From: Rosistilla ulvae
GTDB lineage: Bacteria; Planctomycetota; Planctomycetia; Pirellulales; Pirellulaceae
NCBI RefSeq assembly: GCF_007741475.1
Contig: NZ_CP036261.1
Location: forward strand, 744,001 to 808,000
Direction of reading: 5' to 3'
DNA length: 64,000 nt
In this document: piece by piece, positions 25,882 through 36,600 of the stretch
How positions within the stretch are numbered: position 1 is the first letter of the stretch
Layout: every line of letters starts with the position of its first letter
Program-made: the position numbers and the translations under genes
Notes under the pieces: generated by a model
What the model saw: the letters and a program-made list of their open reading frames with translations, nothing else
The model's database searches: none
Told to the model about the DNA's origin: nothing

Positions 25882-28800
25882 CTAGGTTCCTGCAAAGTAA
25901 TCGTCGACAGCTTCGGTGTAGTCATCGAAACTGGCTTCCCCTCCGATCTCAACTTTCGGCGTAAAGGCGACATCGCCCAGGACGCGAATGATGGTGTCAC
26001 CGGTTTCGGGATCTTCCATCGAGATGAACAACGCTCGTGGGATCACGACGGGGACCGAAACGCGACCATCCGCGTACAGCTTGGTCAGTTCCAGCTGGCT
26101 GCCATCGTCGCTCAATGTGGCCGAGATCGCGGCAGCGTCCTGGAAGCCGGTGCCTCCCTTGACGAACATGAACGATATCTCGTCGTCGCCGTCGATTCCG
26201 AAGACGATTCCCTGTTCCGACAGGGCTGCGATATCTTCATCGGACAGGTCGCTATTGGCACGTTGAAGTGCCATCAGGTAGCTACCGATGTAGCGATCGA
26301 GCGTATTGCCAGCGGTCGAGCTGAGGCTGTCGGCGGTGAAGGAGATGCCGGTGAATTCCTCTCCACCCGCAGGGCCAATCGAGATTGGAATGCTGTCGGG
26401 ATTGGTCGCACTATCGTTGACGCCGCTTGGAGTCTCGTAGGTGAGGGTGTATTCACCCGGAACGACATTCTCAAATTTGAAATTGCCGTAGGCATCGGAG
26501 AGGACCGAAAGGACAGGCGAGCCCGCTTGCCAGAGAGTCACGTGAACTGAGCCCAGTCCGATCTCTCCATCGTCCTGGGAGCCATTGGCTTCCGATCCGT
26601 TGGCTTGATCGACATAGACCGATCCGGTGATCGTGCTTGGTTGGAACGGCAGGATCGCCACGTCGACGGTACCGACGCGTTCGGAGAACGAATCGGTCAC
26701 GGTGTAGGTGAATTGAGTCGAATCGGCATCCGATTCACTTGGGGTCGTCAATATGATCGACAGCCCATCTTCGCTGAGCTCGACGGTTCCAACCGACGGC
26801 TGGGTGATCGATGTGATCGTCAGCGGATCGCCTTCGGCATCCGAATCGTTCGCCAACAGTTCGCTAGCAAGGATCGTTTTGGTCAGGCCCTTGTAGGTCG
26901 AGACGGTGTCGTTGCGGACAACAGGAGCGGCGTTGTTGGTGATCGAAACCGTTGCGGTTGCGATTTCGCTTGGCGAGCCGTTATCGCGAACCGAGATCTG
27001 GAACGTGTCGGTTCCCGAGAAGCCGGCTGGCGGCGTGTAGGTGATCGATTGGTCGGCGTTGAGGACGACGTTGCCGCCGCCGGAGGTTGCCCCGCCGTTG
27101 CTAACGGCAAAGATCGTCAACGTTTGACTCGCTTCATCCGCTGGCCCCGGAGTTGCTCCCGCCAGCAAGGTGCTTTTGTCCAAGGTGATCGCTTCGGAAC
27201 CTTGGGTCAGCTGGGTGACGGGCAGCAGGTTCGGAGCGTCGTTGATCGAAGCGATCGAGAAGCTGGCTGTTGCTGTCGTCGTGTCGACGCCGTCGCTGAT
27301 CGTGTAGGTGAACGAGTCGTCGCCGTGGTAGTCGGCAGCTGGTTGGAAGGTGACAACGCCATCGGCAAGCGTGACGGTGCCGTTCGCAGCGGAGGTGGCC
27401 GAGACAGAGGAGATCGAGAGGGTCTGCTGCTCGTTTGCTGGGCCTGCCGAATCGTTTGCCAGGACGCTTGCTGGAAGCGTGAAGGTTTCGTCTTCGTCGA
27501 TTTCGAACAATGCGTCCGCAACAAAAACTGGCTTGTCGTTAACCGACGCGACATTGATCGTGACGGTCGCGGTGTTGGCACCGATCGCCGCAGCTTCGGA
27601 ATCGTTTCCGCTGGTGTCGCTGATCGTGTAGGTGAATGTCAAGCCGCTGGTGCTGAAGTAGTTTTCCGCCGGAGTGAAAACCACCACATCATCGGTCTTC
27701 GTGTTGGGGTCTTTTTCGTCGATCTCCAGCGTCCCTGCGGCGGCGGGGAAGCCAGTGGTGTCGATCGATTCGAGCGTTACCGATTCACCCACGTTACCGA
27801 GGTCGTTGGCCAGCACATCGATTTCGATCGCCGCAGCGTCTTCGTTGATGTTCACGACGTCTGGGATCGCACGAGGGCGGACCGTCGGGACAACGCTCAA
27901 CGTGACATCGGCGGTTGCTGAGAGTCCCTGGCTGTCCTGGATGGTGTAGCTGAAGTTGATCGCGGCGTTGACGTAGTTCGCCGATGGCGCGGTGTAGATC
28001 AGCGATTGGCCGTCGCTAGCGATCGCGACGGTGCCGGCACCCGCAGGGAGTGCTGTGACGTCGGTGATCGTGACCGAAGTTCCCTCGCCGGGGCCCGCGT
28101 TGTCGTTATCTAACACATCCAGCGTTCGCGGGGTCAGCCCTTCGTCGACCGTCAACGCGTCGTCGGTCGCGACAGGTGCGTCGTTGACCGCCGTGATGTT
28201 CACTCGCACGGTCGCCGTGACGGCTTCGTTCACGCCGTCGGTCAGGGTGTAGGTGAACGAATCGGCGTTGGTGCCAAAGACGTTCGCGGCGGGGGTGTAG
28301 GTGATCGTGCCTGCACCGGAGTTGAACACGACGCTGCCAGCGGATGCCCCGGTTCCGGCATTGACGCTTTCAATGCTGAAGATGTTGTTGTCGTCCGAAT
28401 CGTTGGCAAGCAGATCGGAGACGTCGATGGTCAGCGGCACATCTTCGGTCACTGCAATCGTATCGTTGCCAGCGATCGGTGCTGTGTTGACGTCGGTCAC
28501 GTTAACCGTGACGGTCCCCGTCGCGGATCCGCCGGCGCCGTCGCTGATCGTGTAGGAGAAGGTGTCGTTGCCGAGTTCACCGTTCTTGGGCGTGTAAAGG
28601 ATTTCATTGGTCGAAGGGTTGAACGAAACCGTCCCCTTGGTCGACGCTGTTGAAAAGGCGTTGGTGACGCTTAAGATCTGATCCGATTCGTTGTCCGCGC
28701 CCTTGAGATCGTTGTCTAGCAAGCGATCGGCGGTGATTGTCAGTGGATCGGTTTCAGGAGTGGTCAGTCCAATGCCCGAATCGTTGACTGCGGTGGGGAC

Positions 28801-30558
28801 ATCGTTGACGGCGGAGACCGTGACCGAAACAGTGCCCGTCGCTTCGACACCTTCGCTGTTGACGACGGTGTAGGTGAAGCTGTCGGGACCGTTGTAGTTG
28901 AGATCTGGGGTGTAAGTTAGCGTATTGGACGTGCCAACTCGAGTAACGGTACCGTTGGTCGGTTGAGTAAAGCCACCTGTCGATTTCAGGGTCAACACGC
29001 CCCCTTCGATCTCCACATCGTTGGCGACCGGATCGATGTTTTTGGCAGTGTCTTCCACGACCGAAAGGCTATCGGCACCGATCGTGATGTCTTGTGGAGC
29101 GGCGACAAAGGTACCGCGTACCAGCGCTTTTCCGTTCTCGGATGTATCGATCGTAACCAGACCATCCTCGGTCAACGCATCGTCGTTTCCGAATACCGTC
29201 AATTGGTTTCCGATCAGATCGGGCATGTTCAGCGTGAACGTCACGTCATCCGCTGGCTCGAGAACGATTAATTCGATGCTAAACGCTTCGAAATCGAGTC
29301 CGTCGTAGGGAAGTGCATTTGCCACTCCCCTCACGATCGATGGCAAACCGCCCGAGGAGATGTTGTTCGAAAGACCGCCGACTTCGTCGAAGATCACGTC
29401 GTCGCCGTCGGGGTTCCCGTCGCCATCGAGCGTGTAGTTCCCGCTCGGGCTCGACGGGTAGAGCGCCATCTCGTTGAGGTTGGATGACCGGAAATCGATG
29501 TTGAAGCGGAAGGCGTCGGGATTCAGGCCATCGGCTTCGTTGTTGTTGAGATAGACGGGGATCTCAGCGACCGATGCGGTGATGTTGTCCATCAGGTTGT
29601 CGCTGCCGTCGGTGATCTTGGGCGTCACCTGTAACTTGGGAATGTCGATATTCTCTTCGGTATCTCCGTTGTACCGAATTGTATAGACAAACGGATCGCC
29701 AACGCCGGTTTCGCTGTTCGCACGCGAGGTGCGAGCCGTGCTTTGGAAGACGCTGATGCTCCCTTCTTCAAATCCTCCTGCCTCCTCGATCGCGCTGGAC
29801 AGGGGCCCTTCGAAACCATGATCAGAGATATCTTGGAAACTTACAGAGACGGGAGTTCTTCCGGGGTAGCTCAATTCCAAGCCACCGCCACCGCCATCCA
29901 CCAGATTTTCCGAGATCGTAATGATCTGCGTCTCGCTCAATACCGGCGCAAAGGCGTCCTTATTGCTCGCCAAGATGTCGGCGTAAACTGTAAACGCCCC
30001 CAGCGGTTGCTGGCCGAAATCTTTGACCAAGTGATCCCAGCGAACCTCTAGGTTAAACTTCTCGCCGACCGTCAGCGTGAAATCGCGAGTGTTCATCTCG
30101 TTGTCGCTCACCGAATCACCGTCGGCACGCAGCAGCGATTGATTGTTTTGCGAGACGTCCAGCGAAAGCTCGAGGATCGGTGAGAGAGATCCCTCGCCGC
30201 GATTGATCGTATTGAGGATATTCAACGCATCGATCGGCGTGATCAAACCGTCGTTATTGACGTCGGGGAAGACGCCATCGTCGTTGGTCGATCCCAGTTC
30301 ACCACTGAACGCCGAATTGGCACTGTTCAGACGGTTGATCACGATCAACGCATCGACAGCGGTGGTTTGATAGTCGCGGTTGGTATCGGTGCCGAAGACG
30401 TAGTTGTGATGTGGATTCATTCCATCCATCGGAACCACGACGTCGGCAGCGAGCAATCGCCGCCCTTCCAGCACCTCTCCAAACAATTGTCGCCGTTGGC
30501 GGCGGGTGTTTTTTTTGCGTGACTTCAAAAACCGTTGGCGCAGTTGGTTCATCGCCAT
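25882..30558 (-). CDS. Giant secreted dockerin/Tandem-95 repeat protein (1558 aa)
   Basis: The first ~40 residues are basic and end in EVLEGRRLLAADV, the LEPR-XLL-type export/processing motif seen on large planctomycete surface proteins. A dockerin-like pair of EF-hand repeats follows at about residues 46-123 (DTNRDYQTTAVDALIVINRL and DVNNDGLITPIDALNILNTI). Residues 130-420 are an unassigned all-beta region. Eight repeats of ~100 residues (about 486-1301) match the cadherin-like/Tandem-95 pattern (APVxxND...LANDxD...FTYTVTD). An SdrD-B/carboxypeptidase-regulatory-like domain lies at about 1306-1390 (GSVYVDQANGSEANGSQDDGEIGLGSVHV in part), then a unique tail. It is probably a calcium-binding surface adhesin or matrix protein. 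The long antisense frames opposite it are not genes. Confidence 0.88.
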   Translation of the reverse strand: MAMNQLRQRFLKSRKKNTRRQRRQLFGEVLEGRRLLAADVVVPMDGMNPHHNYVFGTDTNRDYQTTAVDALIVINRLNSANSAFSGELGSTNDDGVFPDVNNDGLITPIDALNILNTINRGEGSLSPILELSLDVSQNNQSLLRADGDSVSDNEMNTRDFTLTVGEKFNLEVRWDHLVKDFGQQPLGAFTVYADILASNKDAFAPVLSETQIITISENLVDGGGGGLELSYPGRTPVSVSFQDISDHGFEGPLSSAIEEAGGFEEGSISVFQSTARTSRANSETGVGDPFVYTIRYNGDTEENIDIPKLQVTPKITDGSDNLMDNITASVAEIPVYLNNNEADGLNPDAFRFNIDFRSSNLNEMALYPSSPSGNYTLDGDGNPDGDDVIFDEVGGLSNNISSGGLPSIVRGVANALPYDGLDFEAFSIELIVLEPADDVTFTLNMPDLIGNQLTVFGNDDALTEDGLVTIDTSENGKALVRGTFVAAPQDITIGADSLSVVEDTAKNIDPVANDVEIEGGVLTLKSTGGFTQPTNGTVTRVGTSNTLTYTPDLNYNGPDSFTYTVVNSEGVEATGTVSVTVSAVNDVPTAVNDSGIGLTTPETDPLTITADRLLDNDLKGADNESDQILSVTNAFSTASTKGTVSFNPSTNEILYTPKNGELGNDTFSYTISDGAGGSATGTVTVNVTDVNTAPIAGNDTIAVTEDVPLTIDVSDLLANDSDDNNIFSIESVNAGTGASAGSVVFNSGAGTITYTPAANVFGTNADSFTYTLTDGVNEAVTATVRVNITAVNDAPVATDDALTVDEGLTPRTLDVLDNDNAGPGEGTSVTITDVTALPAGAGTVAIASDGQSLIYTAPSANYVNAAINFSYTIQDSQGLSATADVTLSVVPTVRPRAIPDVVNINEDAAAIEIDVLANDLGNVGESVTLESIDTTGFPAAAGTLEIDEKDPNTKTDDVVVFTPAENYFSTSGLTFTYTISDTSGNDSEAAAIGANTATVTINVASVNDKPVFVADALFEIDEDETFTLPASVLANDSAGPANEQQTLSISSVSATSAANGTVTLADGVVTFQPAADYHGDDSFTYTISDGVDTTTATASFSIASINDAPNLLPVTQLTQGSEAITLDKSTLLAGATPGPADEASQTLTIFAVSNGGATSGGGNVVLNADQSITYTPPAGFSGTDTFQISVRDNGSPSEIATATVSITNNAAPVVRNDTVSTYKGLTKTILASELLANDSDAEGDPLTITSITQPSVGTVELSEDGLSIILTTPSESDADSTQFTYTVTDSFSERVGTVDVAILPFQPSTITGSVYVDQANGSEANGSQDDGEIGLGSVHVTLWQAGSPVLSVLSDAYGNFKFENVVPGEYTLTYETPSGVNDSATNPDSIPISIGPAGGEEFTGISFTADSLSSTAGNTLDRYIGSYLMALQRANSDLSDEDIAALSEQGIVFGIDGDDEISFMFVKGGTGFQDAAAISATLSDDGSQLELTKLYADGRVSVPVVIPRALFISMEDPETGDTIIRVLGDVAFTPKVEIGGEASFDDYTEAVDDYFAGT

Positions 30559-30852
30559 TCCTATTGTTTGGTCTGCGAGAAGCGTGGTTCGTTAGTTACG
30601 ATGTTGCACACGAATGAACTTGCACGGAAAGTGGTCGGCAAGTCATCGAGGGTTCTACTGTTGTCGCCGGACTCTATTCCGTATGGGGAACAAATAAGGA
30701 CCACCGGGCGTGACAAGTTTGTCTATCTTATTCAGCTTGTCGGCGTTAGCAAGTTTTCTTGGTTACTTAGAATGTACGTCGAGGTGTGGAAACAAAACTT
30801 AGAACCTGAAAAACCGTTATAGTTCCCCCGAATTTGGGAATATGTTTTACTT
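30559..30852. other. AT-richer spacer upstream of the 1558-aa gene; no gene seen
   Basis: This 294-bp spacer is visibly lower in GC than its flanks and would hold the promoter of the leftward gene starting at 30558. No ribosome-binding site or terminator hairpin with a U-run was recognised. Confidence 0.4.
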
Positions 30853-33444
30853 TTATAGCGGTTGGATTAGGGAGTTGTGCGATTCGAGGTCCGTTTCTAG
30901 GGAGTCTCGCGAATCGTTTGTTTCTTCGGTTTTTTCCGTTTTATCCTGTTCTAAGGCCGCGCCAGGTTGGGAGGGCCTCGATCGGAAGGGGAGATCGCTG
31001 CCGGTCAGCGGTGCCGACGCGGGGATGAAGGCTGCAAAGATTTCGTCGGTCGCCCGTTCGCGATCGGATCGAGTCTTGGAAGACGACGGAACAGCCTGCT
31101 CGCCAGCCGCCACAGGGGACGGGGGCGTTAGTGTGTTCAACGTTGTGTCCGACGAGCCGACTGGCGCGGTGTCGCTTGCAGATTGACTGTCCCCGGTACT
31201 GGCCTGGAATTCGCCGTCGAACATTCGGGTTCGTTGGATCTCGTTGATGACGTTCAGCACGTCGACCGGCGCGATCAGACCGTCGCCGTTGACATCGAAA
31301 TAGCGAGCTCCGATGTCGTCGGTGGTTAATTCGCGACTGCCATTGCGATTGATTTCGTTAAGGATTTGCAAGGCATCGAGAGGTTCGATCGTGTTGTTGG
31401 CGTTGACATCGAACCGATCGGTCGGGTTTTGCCAGGGGCTGTTGTATTGGGTGGCGCGAAGCGTCAGCGGTTGTGCGATCGCTCCGTCGCTGACCGTGAC
31501 TTCGATCACGGGAGTTTCGATTTCAAAGATTTCGGGGCGGTCGCTTTCAATTTGCAGGCGATATTGTCCGTCCGGCAGACCACGCAGCGAGAAGGTTCCC
31601 ATGGCATCGGTGCTAGTGGCGGTCGTCGTACCGAATCGTAAATTATCCAATGCCACTGATGTTTCGGCGTGGCCAAACGCTCGAATCGATGCAATCTCTG
31701 CCGTCGCGGTCTCGATTGCAAGCGTTATGCTTTCGCCCAGCGGGATCGCGTCGCTGGTGATCCGATGGATCAATTGACCGCTGGCATCATAAGCCTCGAT
31801 GCGTCCAATGCTCGACTGAGTCAACGCGGTCGCATCGATCCAGGCGTGGCTGACCGGTTCGTCAAACGTTGCTTGGAAGAGTTGTTCACGAGACGAGGAC
31901 CACGATTCGGAGCGACGGAATTGTTGCGTATCGAGTGCGCTGAAAACGAGTTGGCCGGTCGATGCGAAATCGGAGGTCGATGCAAACAGATTGGGGCCCA
32001 ACGACGTTCCAACGGCTGAAAGCGTCACGCCTGGAATAGCGCCAATCACCCCGGCGTCGAAATCGTCCGGTTCGACTCCTTGGCTCATAGAAACCGGTTC
32101 TCCGAATGAATCGATCACTTGAACCGAAACGCCTGCAATTCCAGGGTCTGCGGGATCAAAGATCTCATCGTTTTTCCGGTCCAGCCAGACGTGTCCGGCG
32201 ATTGCCGCGGTGGTGTTGGTCGTCGCGGGGGCATCGGCCCTGCCGGTGAATAGGTTGCTGGTTACCCCCGTTTGTTGGTCGATCGCTCGGATTTGAATCT
32301 CGGTAAACGGATCTTCGATCGGAATCCGCAAGTCGAGTGTTGCTGTGGGGGTGTTGGGGGACGACGCGATCTGCCAATCGCCGCCGTCGATCCGGTATTC
32401 GATCCGGCTGATCTGATTCAGGGTGATATCGTTTTGCAAGCCCGTCGGATTTTGATTCGGCAGGGCTTGCGCCGCCGCTTCCCCTTCGAATCGATAGGTG
32501 CTGGTGTTGCTATCGAATCGCCCGCTGCCAGAGAGGGCCAACGGAACGTCGAGGACGTCGAAGATGCCGTCGCCATCGCTGTCTTGCCAGCCGACCATGG
32601 CCAGCGTCTCGGCGGCACTGGTGTTGTTTGCGAACGCGGTCTGTAGACTGCTGCCCCCCGACATGATGCTCGGCTCTTGCACGAAGCCAGGCTCGGGGTT
32701 GCCGCTGATCGCGTTGAGGTTGGTGGTGTTGTAATAGCCGCGGGTTCGATTTGCCGACGCACCTCCTGAGTATTCGTCCAAGGCATAAAACATGTGCCCT
32801 GTTTCGTGCGCATAGGTCGATGTCGGACGGGAGGCCGGGGTGACGAAAAACAGTCCACCGGGGAGCGCGAATGCTGTCGCAAAGGTGCCGCTGGAGGGGA
32901 ATTGATCGTATTCTTCCGCCGCGGCAACGAAGATGGTGAACGACCAATCGGTATCGAGTTTCTGCCGTTGGGCGTCGTTGAAGTCGCGGATTCCTTGTTC
33001 CAACGAACCGTTGCCGTCATAGCCGACGGTCAGTAGGAAGTCGGTGATCCAGATCGGATAATCGTCCGACGGGCGATTGATCGGTTCGTAGGGTGTCTCG
33101 AACGGGGTCTCGGCAAAGCTGTCGTCGATGACAAATTCCAGCGTATGGACGCTGTCGAGCTGGTCGAGGGTGTCGGCCCACCACTGGACTCCGCCGGCCA
33201 CTTTGGCGAGCGTCGTGGCGATCTCCTCCTCGGACCAGTCCTGAGTGCTGGTATCGATCGAGCCATCGCTTTCCAGGAATACAGGAGTAACCGCAACGCG
33301 GCCCAGCATATATTCAGCTGTATCGTTTGCCGCCGCTCCCAGGGGCAATCCAGCTAGCAATTGCCGGCTTTCGAGATGTTCCAACCGAAGCGCACACCGC
33401 CGCCACGATTTGCGGCGGAGCGGAGATCGCAGCGGAAAAGTCAT
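30853..33444 (-). CDS. Secreted dockerin protein with M64-like metallopeptidase motif (863 aa)
   Basis: An 863-aa exported protein. The N-terminus is basic and ends in LEHLESRQLLAG (LEPR-XLL type). A zinc-peptidase motif HETGH (residues 213-217) is followed by MFYALDEY; HExGH...LxDEY is the pattern of peptidase family M64, so catalytic activity is likely. Two SdrD-B/Cna-B-like segments (about 412-452 and 608-648) flank an insert resembling a jelly-roll. A dockerin-like region lies at about 671-741 (FDVNANNTIEPLDALQILNEI and FDVNGDGLIAPVDVLNVINEI). The tail is Ser/Asp/Glu-rich. It is separated by 294 bp from the 1558-aa gene and 203 bp from the 5336-aa gene, both on the same strand. Confidence 0.87.
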   Translation of the reverse strand: MTFPLRSPLRRKSWRRCALRLEHLESRQLLAGLPLGAAANDTAEYMLGRVAVTPVFLESDGSIDTSTQDWSEEEIATTLAKVAGGVQWWADTLDQLDSVHTLEFVIDDSFAETPFETPYEPINRPSDDYPIWITDFLLTVGYDGNGSLEQGIRDFNDAQRQKLDTDWSFTIFVAAAEEYDQFPSSGTFATAFALPGGLFFVTPASRPTSTYAHETGHMFYALDEYSGGASANRTRGYYNTTNLNAISGNPEPGFVQEPSIMSGGSSLQTAFANNTSAAETLAMVGWQDSDGDGIFDVLDVPLALSGSGRFDSNTSTYRFEGEAAAQALPNQNPTGLQNDITLNQISRIEYRIDGGDWQIASSPNTPTATLDLRIPIEDPFTEIQIRAIDQQTGVTSNLFTGRADAPATTNTTAAIAGHVWLDRKNDEIFDPADPGIAGVSVQVIDSFGEPVSMSQGVEPDDFDAGVIGAIPGVTLSAVGTSLGPNLFASTSDFASTGQLVFSALDTQQFRRSESWSSSREQLFQATFDEPVSHAWIDATALTQSSIGRIEAYDASGQLIHRITSDAIPLGESITLAIETATAEIASIRAFGHAETSVALDNLRFGTTTATSTDAMGTFSLRGLPDGQYRLQIESDRPEIFEIETPVIEVTVSDGAIAQPLTLRATQYNSPWQNPTDRFDVNANNTIEPLDALQILNEINRNGSRELTTDDIGARYFDVNGDGLIAPVDVLNVINEIQRTRMFDGEFQASTGDSQSASDTAPVGSSDTTLNTLTPPSPVAAGEQAVPSSSKTRSDRERATDEIFAAFIPASAPLTGSDLPFRSRPSQPGAALEQDKTEKTEETNDSRDSLETDLESHNSLIQPL

Positions 33445-33647
33445 GTCGACAGCAGACAGAAGAGGGGGCGAAGGAGATGAACTCGAGATTTAACCTATAA
33501 GGACGAAATCCCTACGTTTAGATTCTCCTTCGACAAAAAGATTCCGTCTTCTAAATAAACTTCTCCGCAATCGGAAACCGCCCATCGCGCTCGGGTCCTA
33601 GCTCATCTGAGGAATTTCCCGATTGCGCGATCTGCCGACAACACTCC

Positions 33648-36600
33648 CTATTCGAAGCTGATATTGGCAAAGAAGTCATCGATTGCCGAGGGTTCTTCCT
33701 TGGCTTGCTCGGACGCCAGTTCGCCGATCACGTCGTCCAGCGTGCCACTGGCCGCGGAATCGAACACGCTGCCGCTGGCGGTGGCGGTCGATGCCGGCGT
33801 CAGTTGTTCGGCGTCGGCGATTGTCGGTTCATCCTGCGAATCCATGAACTCAGGCGTCAACACACCGTTGGCTGCGGGGATCCATCCAAAGCCTTCCCCC
33901 TCGCCGTTGGCTGGGGTGTTGTTGAGGTAATTGAGTACGATCAGGGCATCGACAGGTTCCAGTTGGCCGTTGCCGTTGACGTCGATATAGGGGAACGATG
34001 GGATGTTGCTTGTGATCTGCCCCGAACCATAGCGGCCGATAGCATTGATCACCTGCAACACGTCGATTGGCGAGATATCGCCGCTGCCGTTGACATCCTT
34101 CTCGTCTGTCGGATTCTGGTGCGTGCTTTGTTGCACGTTGACGACGATATCTTCGACTTCTCCGTCTGCCGCTTTGCCAACCGGCGACGAGACGCCGGTC
34201 GAGCTCAAACGGAACCGACCATAGGTGGTGCCAGGCCGAGCCGTGTGAGGAACTTCGATCGAGTAGGTGTTGGTTCCGTCCTGCAGATGGATTCCGCCGC
34301 TGCTGGCCAGGATCGGACCGGGGTTCCAGTTCAATCGCTCGCTGTCGGAGAACTGGCCGTCTTGGTTCCAATCGATCCAAGCATCGAGGATCGCGTCGAG
34401 GCCGGCGGTATTGGTCAGGTCGATTTGCAGCGTCGCGGTTCCCGATGGAGTCAGGACCGAGGTCGCGGTGAAGGCAACGCCATCGTCGATATCGCTATCG
34501 GCATTGGATGCATCGTCACCCAGTCGCGCGTCGCTTTCGGGCGTTGCGGTCGCACCCAAGGAGAACCCGGCCGTGACAGTGTGGCGAGCTCCATCGCTCG
34601 CTTCCAGCGTGCCGTAGCTGTCCGGGGCGTCACCGTAGTCGAGTCCCGCTTCGTCGGAAACGAAGATCGTAAACTGAGTGGTGCCGGTTGCCGGATCGTT
34701 CGATGCCAGCGTATTACCCGCGTTGTCCATGATCGCTTGAACGCGTTCGGCACCCGCTCCGGAGACCGCTTGGGCACCCTTGACGATGATTTGATCGCCA
34801 ATGACGCGAAGCGTGATACCAGGCAGATCGGCCGCCTGGACCGTTGCGACGATGATTTCGCCGACTTGGCTGCTGGTCAGATTGCCTTCCAGCACGATGG
34901 GGATTGCCGCTTCGTCGCCAGGTTGCCCGATTTGGGTGAGAACGCTGTCGGTCAAATCGATCGTGACGTCGGCTGCTTTGGGCAGAAGGATTTGTCCGCC
35001 GGCGGCTACGCTTGGGTTCAGACCCAGGTCGGACAGCGTGATCGCATCGCGAATCGCAATCGCGATCGCCGTCAGGTCGGTTGTCGAACTGATTTGAATC
35101 GGCGTTGCGGAGGTGTTGATGTTGCTGCCGTTGAGATCGATTTCGAAGAATCGAATTCGTCCGTCGCCACGTCGAACGCTGAACTGTTGACCGTCGGTAA
35201 TACCTTCGGCAACTCCCAGCGTGTTGGGGATCTGGATTCCGTATCCGGTCGAAACGCCGACACTGCCCTCGGCGGTGAGTGTCGAGGTGTCGGTGCTTAC
35301 CGATGTCAGACGGTTGTCGGAGAACAATTGCACTTGGCCACCGAGATCCGACGCTTGCACGTTGAGTCCCGAGATCTGAATCGCTGCGGTGATCGCGGCG
35401 GAAACTTGATTGACCGATTGTGGTTCACCGGTGTCGGTGCTCGGCGGGATCGAAACCGCAATGTTTCCAGGGAAGGCAGCCCCGTTGGTATCGAATTCGA
35501 AGGTGCGTTCGGTCACGCCATCGAAGATCGTAAAGGTGTCGCCATCGTTGACGTTGGCAAAGTCGCCAGCCAACGCTGGAACGGTGACGAGGATGCCACG
35601 TTCGATTTCGAACGGGGTTTCGATCGACGTGCTGTCGATCAAGCGGATCTGATCGCCGTCGGTGTAGTCGGACGTCGGCAGCGAATTCAACACCGCTTGC
35701 GCGTCGTTGAGCAATTCGATTCGGTAGACCGAATCGGGTTCCCAACGTCCTGCCAATGGGGTCAGTCGGATCACGTCGCCCGAGGTGTCGTAGGCAAAGA
35801 TGTAGTCTTCGCCTTCGATCAATGGGACATTGTCTTTGAACAGCAGCAGTGCGTTGGAGGTGACCGAGCTGTCTTTGATGCCAACGCCACCGCGTGGGTT
35901 GGCGGGTTCGCCACCGTCGACCAGCAAGATCTCAAAATAGTTCTTGTTGGACTGGAGGATCTGGACCGAATCGGAGAGCGGATCGATATCGGACCCGTCT
36001 CGCGAATTGTCCAGCGGCGTGGTAACGATGCCGCGAGGCGGCGCCAGATCGCCCCGATCGAAGGCCCCGCGATCCTTGTAGATCAGGCTTCCCTGACCGC
36101 CGGGAACATTGTGGGTTGGATCGTCGATACGAAGGGCACCGTTGGCATCGAAGTTAGGTGCCAGGACGGGGGAGGCAAGCAGGCCGACGGTTTCGCGGAC
36201 GATCTGCAATTGAGGACGATCATCCAACGAGTTGATCGAACTGTCGATCAGATCCGATCCCTGGGACGGGATGAAGATCGATTCGGTGGGCGACACAAAC
36301 AGGTTTGTGGAGGCGTCGACGAAGCGAGCCAAAACGTTGTCCAACAGGGTCTGGCTGGGGTCGTTCAAGTTGAACGTGTTGGCTTGGAACGTATTGGCTC
36401 CCAACACGACGGGATGATCCGGCACGTTGTTGGCCGCGGCATCGATCGCGGTGCGGTTGTTGACGAAGACGTTGTTCAACAGCGTCGGGCTGACGCCGTT
36501 GGAGAGTTCGATGCCCGTACCCCCGGCGACGAATTGATCGGCAGGAACCGACGAGATTGCTCCGACGGCGTCGATATCGGCACCAACAGCTTGATCCGCC

